Assembly: GCA_009702455.1 (NCBI GenBank)
Contig: WLIA01000009.1
Location: 1 to 39,681, forward strand
Source: Actinomycetota bacterium
Lineage (GTDB): Bacteria; Actinomycetota; Actinomycetes; Actinomycetales; Microbacteriaceae
Direction: 5' to 3'
Length of the DNA stretch: 39,681 bases
Positions 33,737 through 39,681 of the stretch are shown here, piece after piece; position 1 is the first letter of the stretch, and each line of letters opens with the position of its first letter. Under the pieces are notes generated by a model. That model was not told where the DNA came from, did not search any database, and worked only from the letters and a program-made list of their open reading frames with translations. A program made the translations under genes and the position numbers.

Positions 33737-34114
33737 ATGGGTCTATCTGAGAGCGAAAAACGAGTTCTTGAAGAACTCGAGCGCGGGCTCTATGCCGAAG
33801 ATGCCGCTTTTGAGCGCAAATCAAAAGCCCAAATCGAGCGAATTGAAGCCCCTGGAGCTAATTCACCGTCGAAGGTGATTGCTGGTTCGTTGATTGCTGT
33901 GGTTGGAATCTCGATCTTGGTCTTTGGTGCCGTAACCCAGGTAGCGCTCTTCGGAGTATTGGGCTTCCTGGTCATGCTCTTTGGAATACTTATCGCCAGC
34001 GCGACCGGCAGGCCTGCCGCAGCTGGCGGGCGACCAAAGAAGGCTCGTCCAGAATCAAAGCCTTCGCCAAACTCGGTTTTCGAAGATCGTTGGAACAAGC
34101 GCACAGACCAGTAA
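33737..34114 (+). CDS. DUF3040-family membrane protein
   Basis: A small membrane protein of 125 residues with no known biochemical function. The N-terminal cytosolic helix reads LSESEKRVLEELERGLYAED, the DUF3040 hallmark. Two membrane spans follow at about 47-65 and 68-88, then a short basic tail. AGGAGG lies 8 bases before ATG 33737. Rv2169c holds the same place between the isoprenoid gene and mraZ. Conserved presence beside the division cluster hints at an envelope role, by inference only. A strong terminator follows. Confidence 0.88.
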   Translation: MGLSESEKRVLEELERGLYAEDAAFERKSKAQIERIEAPGANSPSKVIAGSLIAVVGISILVFGAVTQVALFGVLGFLVMLFGILIASATGRPAAAGGRPKKARPESKPSPNSVFEDRWNKRTDQ

Positions 34115-34142
34115 TTCGCTCGATCTTCTCGATTTAACGCGT

Positions 34143-34169
34143 ACACCCTGCAGAAGCAGGGTGTTTTTC
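34143..34169 (+). terminator. Rho-independent terminator after the DUF3040 gene
   Basis: A perfect 9-bp stem ACACCCTGC / GCAGGGTGT with an AGAA loop is followed by TTTTT. It lies 29 bp after the DUF3040 stop and separates this gene from the mraZ cluster. It is the only convincing intrinsic terminator I can see in the window. Confidence 0.9.
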
Positions 34170-34268
34170 GCTTTCTAGCCTCACTTTTCTGTCGTCATGG
34201 CGACTTTTGTGGGATTTTGCTCCACCTGCTATATCCAAGCAATTTGGGGAGTTTTTATATCAAAACGT

Positions 34269-34274
34269 TATAAA
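34269..34274 (+). promoter_or_regulatory. Weak candidate -10 (TATAAA) for the mraZ cluster
   Basis: TATAAA lies in an AT-rich stretch just before the TGG repeat array. No -35 at standard spacing is convincing. An alternative is TAAAGT at 34313-34318 inside the array. The 244-bp gap before mraZ holds this, the terminator and the array; 34170-34260 shows nothing else. Confidence 0.25.
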
Positions 34275-34277
34275 AAA

Positions 34278-34321
34278 TGGGTCAAATTGGCGTATTGTGG
34301 ATGCAAGTGGTGTAAAGTGGA
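34278..34321 (+). promoter_or_regulatory. Probable MraZ operator: five TGG motifs at 10-bp period
   Basis: TGG occurs at 34278, 34288, 34298, 34308 and 34318, an exact 10-bp step, so all lie on one face of the helix. The last three are GTGG, the last two AAGTGG. MraZ is known to bind tandem TGGGN-type direct repeats upstream of its own operon and represses it. The array ends 37 bp before the mraZ GTG. Five repeats fit the ring-shaped multimer of MraZ. Confidence 0.75.
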
Positions 34322-34358
34322 GAAATCAAGCAAGGCCAAGCGCAAAGGAGGGTAGTCG

Positions 34359-34796
34359 GTGTCAACACTCAGCGGTTCCTACTACCCAAAGCTCGACGAA
34401 AAGGGCCGCATTATTCTTCCGGCCAAGCTGCGCGAGTACTTCGTCAACGGCCTAGTCATGACTCGCGGCCAAGACGGCTGCCTATTGGTTTTCACAGCTG
34501 CGGCCTTTGAGATTCGCGCCCAGCAGCTGTCTGCTGCACCGCTTAGCAACCTAGAAGCCCGCAACTACGTGCGCATGTTCATGTCGGGCGCACATTCAGA
34601 GACCCCAGACAAGCAGGGGAGGGTCACCATCCCAGCGGCCCTGCGACAGTATGCCTCGCTTAATCGCGAACTCACAGTGATCGGCGCTGGCAATCACGCC
34701 GAAATCTGGGATGCTGCGGCCTGGAAGGCTTTCGAATCGAGTCAAGAATTTAGTTACTCCTCATTGGCGCAGGAGGTGATTCCGGGAATCATCTAG
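34359..34796 (+). CDS. mraZ: Transcriptional regulator MraZ
   Basis: A nucleoid-associated repressor of the division and cell-wall cluster. The 145 residues hold two tandem AbrB-like swapped-hairpin domains, seen as YYPKLDEKGRIILPAKLREY (about 8-27) and the second repeat ETPDKQGRVTIPAALRQY. The DxxGR signature is present in both halves. GTG 34359 has a full AAAGGAGGG about 6 bases upstream. Autoregulation through the TGG array just upstream is likely. It is the first gene of mraZ-rsmH-ftsL-ftsI-murE. Confidence 0.96.
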   Translation: MSTLSGSYYPKLDEKGRIILPAKLREYFVNGLVMTRGQDGCLLVFTAAAFEIRAQQLSAAPLSNLEARNYVRMFMSGAHSETPDKQGRVTIPAALRQYASLNRELTVIGAGNHAEIWDAAAWKAFESSQEFSYSSLAQEVIPGII

Positions 34797-34911
34797 CCCT
34801 GACGCTAGATCTCCACCCGTTCAACCTGGCACTCTTCCCCGATGCCAGAAAAAGCGAAAACCAAGCTCGCAGGAATGGATGGGGTTCTAGCTTCAGGAAA
34901 GCCCGAAGCGT

Positions 34912-35880
34912 ATGAACTCAACCAAAGAGATAAACGAATTGCACGTACCGGTGCTTCTTGAGCGCACCCTCGAACTTCTAGGTGCCGCAATTGAGCAGCC
35001 AGGAGCGGTTTTTGTTGACTGCACTCTCGGCCTTGGCGGTCACGCCGAAGCGTTTCTGACGCAGTTTCCGCAGCTCACACTCATTGGCATCGATCGCGAT
35101 GCAAGCGCACTTGCTCTTGCTGCCAAGAGGCTTGAGAAGTTTGGCGAGCGTGCAAAGTTTTCTCACGCTACCTATGACGAGATTCAAGAAGTTCTCGCCG
35201 AGCACGGATTCGATTCTGCAGACGCAGTTCTTCTCGACCTCGGAGTTTCTTCAATGCAACTCGACGAGGCAGAACGTGGCTTCGCCTACAGCTTCGATGC
35301 TCCACTCGACATGCGCATGGACAGTTCGGAGTCTTTGACTGCGGCGCAGGTCTTGAACAGCTACTCCGAGCAAGAACTCGCTCGCATCTTCAAGGAGTTT
35401 GGCGAAGAGCGTTATGCAAAGCAGATTGCTTCGTCAATTGTTGAGAAGCGCAAGGCGCAGTCATTTTCAAACAGCGCCGAGCTGGCCAAACTAATCGTTG
35501 CGATTGTTCCTTTCATCCCTGGCAAGAGCAAAGGCCACCCGGCCAAGCGCGTTTTTCAGGCTTTGAGAATCGAAGTGAACAGCGAACTCGATGTTTTGCG
35601 TGACGCCATGCCAGCGGCAATCGCATCGCTCGCCCTAGGCGGTCGAATTCTGATCTTGTCTTACCAGTCGCTCGAAGACCGCATCGTGAAGCAAGCGCTC
35701 AGTGCGGCGAGCACATCTTCTGCACCACTAGACATGCCTATCGAACTTCCAGAGCAAGCGCCGGTTTTGCGGCTCTTGGTTAAGGGCGCTGAGCAGGCAA
35801 GTGAAAAAGAAGTACTTCAAAATCCCAGAGCGGCGTCAGTTCGACTTCGCGCGGCAGAAAAAATTCGGAGAGCAGCATGA
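34912..35880 (+). CDS. rsmH: 16S rRNA m4C1402 methyltransferase
   Basis: Methylates N4 of C1402 in 16S rRNA with SAM. The 322 residues begin HVPVLLERTLELL, then the SAM loop VDCTLGLGGHAEAFL. VLLDLGVSSMQLDEAERGF and the C-terminal HPAKRVFQALRIEVN and ILSYQSLEDRIVK follow, all family hallmarks. AGGAAAG lies 9 bases before ATG 34912. A 115-bp gap separates it from mraZ, longer than elsewhere in the cluster. It ends in ATGA overlap with ftsL. Confidence 0.96.
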   Translation: MNSTKEINELHVPVLLERTLELLGAAIEQPGAVFVDCTLGLGGHAEAFLTQFPQLTLIGIDRDASALALAAKRLEKFGERAKFSHATYDEIQEVLAEHGFDSADAVLLDLGVSSMQLDEAERGFAYSFDAPLDMRMDSSESLTAAQVLNSYSEQELARIFKEFGEERYAKQIASSIVEKRKAQSFSNSAELAKLIVAIVPFIPGKSKGHPAKRVFQALRIEVNSELDVLRDAMPAAIASLALGGRILILSYQSLEDRIVKQALSAASTSSAPLDMPIELPEQAPVLRLLVKGAEQASEKEVLQNPRAASVRLRAAEKIRRAA

Positions 35881-36431
35881 GCGCAATACGTTTGACGGCA
35901 CCACGCAGAGTTACGAGCCCTGCACCACGCGCATTGCAAGCAGCTGCGCCCTCTGCGGCGCGTTCTCGAATGTTCAGCATCGCAAAGGTTGTCTTCTTCG
36001 GTTTTGTGATCACACAAATTGCCCAGCTAATTCTTGGAATCACCGTCACACAGAGCGCTTACGAGTTGAAGGCCTTGAAGGTAGAAAAGGCAGAGCTAAC
36101 CACTCAGAGCCAAATCGTAGGTCAGCAGGTCGACTCGCTGAGCTCACAGCAGAATTTGGCAAATGCCGCATCCGAGTTGGGCATGATTGCCAATGCCAAT
36201 CCAGTGTTTCTGCGAATTGAAGACCAGAAAGTTTTTGGCAAGCCTAAGGCTGCGTTGAATTCAGCCGGAAGAGTTTCGCGCAACAACATCGCCTCGGCCG
36301 CACTTGTCGAGCGTTCAGTTCTAACCGCGGGTCTCGCCAGCGCAAATATTGGCAATGTCGCTCAGGCTTCGATGCTTGGCCAGCCAGTAGCGTTTTCTAC
36401 TGAGACCATTCCAGTTTCACCAACTCACTAA
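35877..36431 (+). CDS. ftsL: FtsL-like division protein
   Basis: A bitopic membrane protein of 184 residues, expected to join FtsB/FtsQ and activate FtsW-FtsI at the septum. A basic Ala/Pro-rich cytosolic tail (1-35) is followed by one membrane span at about 36-56 and a coiled-coil region (about 58-100, with Leu/Val heptads). A polar external tail of about 80 residues ends it. Sequence identity is low in this family; the call rests on topology and on position between rsmH and ftsI. The ATG overlaps the rsmH stop. Confidence 0.82.
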   Translation: MSAIRLTAPRRVTSPAPRALQAAAPSAARSRMFSIAKVVFFGFVITQIAQLILGITVTQSAYELKALKVEKAELTTQSQIVGQQVDSLSSQQNLANAASELGMIANANPVFLRIEDQKVFGKPKAALNSAGRVSRNNIASAALVERSVLTAGLASANIGNVAQASMLGQPVAFSTETIPVSPTH

Positions 36432-36458
36432 ATCAGTTGCAACATAGGCGGTAGCTAA

Positions 36459-38222
36459 ATGCAGCCAGGAAATCCTGCAAAGAGATTGCGCATTTTTACT
36501 GCCGTAATTGTAGTAATTGCCGTCTTTTTTGTCGGTCGCCTTTTTCAGGTTCAGGTTCTGCTCGCCGACGAGATCAACCAGGAATCTTTAGCGAGCAGAT
36601 CTGTTGCTCAGGTGCTTCCGGCATTGCGCGGAGAAATTCTTGACTCGACCGGAAAAGTGCTCGCCAAGAGTGTTTTGAAGTATGACATCAACGCTTCTCC
36701 CAAGGATGTCGGCCCGCTGCAAAAAACAGTTGATGGTGTCACGGTAGAGATTCCAGTGAGCCAGTTGGTTTCGCAAATTGCAGGCATTCTTGCAATGACC
36801 CCCGAAGATGTGGCAGCGAAAATAGCCGGCACAAGCAACTATGCGAACATCAAGCGCGGGGTAGATTCCAAAACCTACGATCAACTTAGAAAAATCGGAA
36901 TTCCCTGGCTCTATTACGACAAGAGATCTTCGCGAACCTACCCGAGCGGTGCGCTAGCCGGAAGCCTGCTCGGTTTTCTGAATACCGATGGTGAGCCGTT
37001 CGGTGGCATCGAAAGCCAATACGATAAATGTCTTGCCGGTCAAGATGGAACCGAGTCTTTTGAAAAGAGCGAAGACTGGGTAAAGATTCCAGACAGCGTT
37101 GTGACAACCACCGAGGCAATAAACGGTCGAAACGTGCACCTCACTCTAAATGCCGACCTGCAGTATTTTGCACAGCAGGTTTTGGCGCAGAACGTGGCCA
37201 AGCTGAAAGCCGACTGGGCGACCGCAGTTGTGATTGAAGTGAAGACCGGCAAAATTCTCGTGGCGGCCGAAGCACCCACGATGGATCCGAATGCTCCGGG
37301 AAAGACGGATGCCTCGAGCAGAAAGGCTCGAGTCTTCGAAACCTCATTTGAACCCGGTTCGGTAATCAAGACAATCACCGCCGCGACATTGCTAGATCAA
37401 AACAAGGCGACTCCGGCGACTCAGGTAATTGCGCCTTACAGCTGGAAGGTACCTGGAACCAACGGTTACATTGTCACCGACTCGCACACGCACCCTGATG
37501 ACAAACTAACCTTGGCGGGTGTGCTGCGCGACTCGTCAAACACCGGAATCATGAAGCTCGGCCAAGCTGTTGACGACAAAACCCGCTTTGACTACCTGGT
37601 GAATTTCGGCATGGGCAAGAAGTCGGGGCTAAAGTTTCCGGGCGAAGCTTCTGGATTTGTCTTGCCCTATGACCAGTGGGATGGCATCAAGAAGTACGTT
37701 TCGATGTTTGGGCAGGGTTTTGCTGTGACCCCGCTGCAATCGGCCATGATGTACCAGACCATTGCAAACAAAGGGGTAATGCTGCCTCCCGTTTTGGTTG
37801 ACGGCTGTGAAGACAAAAATGGAAATCTCGTGTCTGCGCCAATCAAGCCAGGCAAGCGAGTGATCTCTGAGAGCGCAGCCAAGTCAACAATGGATATGCT
37901 CGAAAAAGTTGTCGAACAAGGCGGCATCCCCAAGAGCGCTGCCGTTCCGGGGTATCGCGTCGGCGGCAAAACCGGCACCGCCGAAATTCGAGATGAAGCC
38001 ACAGGTCGATACGGCAATCTCTACGCGATTTCGTTCATCGGTGTTGCTCCGGCAGAAGACCCACAGTACGTAGTTGCAGTTACCGCCTTCAAGTCGAGAA
38101 CAATTAGAAACTCTTTTGGCGCCACTCCAATTTTCAAAAACATAATGCAGCAGGTGCTTCGAACCTACCGAGTTGCCCCTTCGACAACGAAGTCAATAAG
38201 CATTCCGACGGAATGGAAATGA
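36459..38222 (+). CDS. ftsI: Septal peptidoglycan transpeptidase FtsI (class B PBP)
   Basis: Crosslinks septal peptidoglycan. The 587 residues have one N-terminal membrane anchor at about 11-30 and a dimerisation/pedestal region from about 50 (LRGEILDSTGKVLAKS). The transpeptidase domain carries SxxK as Ser301-Lys304 (FEPGSVIK), SxN as Ser359-Asn361 (DSSNTG) and KTG at 504-506 (GGKTGTAE). All catalytic residues are intact and there is no PASTA repeat. The ATG is 27 bp after ftsL. The stop overlaps the murE start. Confidence 0.96.
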   Translation: MQPGNPAKRLRIFTAVIVVIAVFFVGRLFQVQVLLADEINQESLASRSVAQVLPALRGEILDSTGKVLAKSVLKYDINASPKDVGPLQKTVDGVTVEIPVSQLVSQIAGILAMTPEDVAAKIAGTSNYANIKRGVDSKTYDQLRKIGIPWLYYDKRSSRTYPSGALAGSLLGFLNTDGEPFGGIESQYDKCLAGQDGTESFEKSEDWVKIPDSVVTTTEAINGRNVHLTLNADLQYFAQQVLAQNVAKLKADWATAVVIEVKTGKILVAAEAPTMDPNAPGKTDASSRKARVFETSFEPGSVIKTITAATLLDQNKATPATQVIAPYSWKVPGTNGYIVTDSHTHPDDKLTLAGVLRDSSNTGIMKLGQAVDDKTRFDYLVNFGMGKKSGLKFPGEASGFVLPYDQWDGIKKYVSMFGQGFAVTPLQSAMMYQTIANKGVMLPPVLVDGCEDKNGNLVSAPIKPGKRVISESAAKSTMDMLEKVVEQGGIPKSAAVPGYRVGGKTGTAEIRDEATGRYGNLYAISFIGVAPAEDPQYVVAVTAFKSRTIRNSFGATPIFKNIMQQVLRTYRVAPSTTKSISIPTEWK

Positions 38223-39681
38223 TGAAAGAGTCCATTCCGCCTATTCTGCGACCGAGACACGTCGAGCCGAAAGCCATGACTGCGCTTGTGTCGAACTTTG
38301 ATTTGAAGTGGCACCAAGCCGGCGAGACCCAGTTACTCGGCATAAGCATGAACACCGCTGACTTGCGGCCCGGCGATCTTTTCGTTGCCATGCCCGGGTT
38401 GAAGACCCACGGAGCGAAGTTTGCCGAACGGGCAATCGAACTTGGCGCTTCGGCAATTGTCACCGATGCCGCCGGAGCGCTTCTGCTAGAGAAGATCGAG
38501 ATTCCGGTGGCAATTTTAGAAAAGCCGAGAACCAGACTCGGCGAGCTCGCGGCGTGGGTTTACGGAAACGTCGAAGGGCTAATGCCGACCTTGTTTGCGA
38601 CAACCGGAACAAACGGAAAAACTTCGACGACCTATATTCTCGACGCGATTCTTCGTCAGCTCGGGCAAGTCACAGGATTGACCTCGACGGCAGAGCGCCA
38701 CATCGCCTCAGAGGTTATCGTTTCGCGCCTTACCACCCCCGAGTCGACAGAGATGCATTCGCTGATTGCACGGATGCGCGAATCGAATGTTGAGTCGATC
38801 GCTATCGAAGTCTCGGCGCAAGCGCTGACTCAATTGCGTGTCGATGGTCTGCGATTCGACGTCGCCGGGTTCACTAACTTGAGTCACGATCACCTTGACG
38901 ACTACGGCGACATGCAAACCTATTTCGCTGCCAAGGCGCAGTTGCTCAAACCCCAACACGCGAGGCGCGGTGTCGTTTGCCTAGATTCCGAGTGGGGTCA
39001 AAGAATGCTCGATGCCGCCGAGATTAAAGTCGTGTCGATTTCGTCTGACCCGGCAAAGCAATCCGACTGGAAAGTGCGCGTAACCGACGAGACTCCGAGC
39101 CAAACTTCGTTTAGTGTTACCTCTCCAAGTGGTGACTCGCTAGAAACTTTTGTCACAATCATTGGCGCGCATATGGCTCACAACGCGGGTCTCGCAATAG
39201 CCATGATTTGCGAATCGGGTGTTGCTTTTGACGAGGTAAAGACAGCCGTAGCGCAGGGGATAAAGGCTTATTTGCCAGGGCGAACCGAGCGAGTGACCGA
39301 AGAATCTGGCCCAGACGTTTTTGTCGACTTCGGCCACAGCCCAGATGCGTTTCTAAACACCTTGGCGGCGGTTAGAAAAGTAACCAGCGGCAAAGTGATT
39401 ATGGTTTTCGGAGCAGACGGTGATCGAGACGCATCTAAGCGGCCCGCTATGGCTGAGGTGGCGGCCCGCGGTTGCGATCTGCTTGTAGTCACCGATCATC
39501 ATCCGCGCTTTGAAGACCCGGCCTCAATTCGCAAGACGCTCGTTGAAGCTGCTCGGTCGGCTCGGCCCGAACTCGAGATCTTCGAGGTCAGCCCGCCAGA
39601 GGCCGCCATTCGCAAGGCGGTTTCGCTGGCAAAGCCGGGCGACTCGATTCTCTGGGCGGGGCCGGGGCATCAGGACTATCG
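38219..39681 (+). CDS. murE: UDP-MurNAc-tripeptide synthetase MurE (3' truncated by window edge)
   Basis: Adds the third amino acid to UDP-MurNAc-L-Ala-D-Glu. The frame stays open for 487 codons to the last base, so only the C-terminal end is missing. The Mur ligase P-loop TGTNGKT is at 129-135. NLSHDHLDDYG and the C-terminal LPGRTERV and FGHSPDAF blocks follow. The position of the DAP-recognition motif DNPR reads HHPR at 427-430, followed by FEDP. The start is ATG 38219 (ATGATG; 38222 also possible), overlapping ftsI by 4 bp. Which amino acid it adds (DAP, Lys, Orn or another) is open. Confidence 0.94.
   Translation, partial: MMKESIPPILRPRHVEPKAMTALVSNFDLKWHQAGETQLLGISMNTADLRPGDLFVAMPGLKTHGAKFAERAIELGASAIVTDAAGALLLEKIEIPVAILEKPRTRLGELAAWVYGNVEGLMPTLFATTGTNGKTSTTYILDAILRQLGQVTGLTSTAERHIASEVIVSRLTTPESTEMHSLIARMRESNVESIAIEVSAQALTQLRVDGLRFDVAGFTNLSHDHLDDYGDMQTYFAAKAQLLKPQHARRGVVCLDSEWGQRMLDAAEIKVVSISSDPAKQSDWKVRVTDETPSQTSFSVTSPSGDSLETFVTIIGAHMAHNAGLAIAMICESGVAFDEVKTAVAQGIKAYLPGRTERVTEESGPDVFVDFGHSPDAFLNTLAAVRKVTSGKVIMVFGADGDRDASKRPAMAEVAARGCDLLVVTDHHPRFEDPASIRKTLVEAARSARPELEIFEVSPPEAAIRKAVSLAKPGDSILWAGPGHQDY

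Noticed and set aside
34842-34961. A 39-codon ATG frame between mraZ and rsmH
   Set aside because: No ribosome site, overlaps the rsmH start by 50 bp in another frame, and no known small gene sits there.
1-39681. CRISPR arrays, insertion sequences, prophage genes, parS sites or riboswitches
   Set aside because: I looked for spaced repeats, transposase frames, parS-like GTTTCAC inverted repeats and known leader folds and saw none.

Overview
The window looks like core chromosome from a small-genome actinobacterium, most likely a Microbacteriaceae member of moderate GC (roughly 50-55% by eye, of the Rhodoluna/Aquiluna kind). This rests on gene order: HAD phosphatase-small ORF-tlyA-nadK-recN-pyrG-NUDIX-xerD-parA-scpA-scpB-rluB, then garA-ftsR-merR, then fadD/acyltransferase/aroG/pknL/Rv2175c-like/ids/DUF3040/mraZ/rsmH/ftsL/ftsI/murE. 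These match blocks known from Mycobacterium tuberculosis (around Rv1691-Rv1712, Rv1822-Rv1830 and Rv2188-Rv2158), but joined together and compacted. The genus is inferred, not shown. I see no mobile element, CRISPR array, prophage or recently transferred island.

Left part (1-14949): one almost continuous plus-strand run. A 5'-truncated TPR-type protein is followed by a HAD phosphatase, a 45-residue protein, the rRNA methyltransferase TlyA, NAD kinase, RecN, CTP synthase, a NUDIX ADP-ribose pyrophosphatase and XerD. Next come the ParA/ScpA/ScpB chromosome organisation genes, a pseudouridine synthase, an AroH-type chorismate mutase with prephenate dehydrogenase, CMP kinase and the double GTPase Der. 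Most starts overlap the preceding stop, so translation is probably coupled. A tRNA-Pro(GGG) follows at 14965-15038.

Middle (15055-23871): a CDP-alcohol phosphatidyltransferase, a GarA-like FHA protein and two MerR-type regulators. Pyruvate carboxylase is then flanked by two further ParA/MinD-type ATPases that have no ParB partner here. Peptide deformylase closes the block.

Right part (23868-39681): long-chain acyl-CoA ligase, ROK glucokinase, a PlsC-type acyltransferase and class II DAHP synthase. A PASTA-type Ser/Thr kinase, a four-LysM wall hydrolase-like protein and an Rv2175c-like DNA-binding protein form a probable cell-envelope signalling group. A polyprenyl synthase and a DUF3040 membrane protein lead into the division/cell-wall cluster mraZ-rsmH-ftsL-ftsI-murE, with murE cut by the right edge.

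The most interesting signals are fine-grained. All four convergent gene pairs meet with overlaps of 4, 4, 8 and 0 bp and leave no room for terminators. The mraZ leader carries five TGG motifs at an exact 10-bp period. Several starts sit 6-8 nt behind a TANNNT -10 element, suggesting leaderless mRNAs. Two stop codons appear to double as -10 elements. GarA lacks the usual ETTS phosphosite. MurE has HHPR in place of the DNPR motif. No clearly new multi-gene system is visible; the pair of orphan ParA/MinD ATPases around pyruvate carboxylase is the best candidate for unexplained biology.
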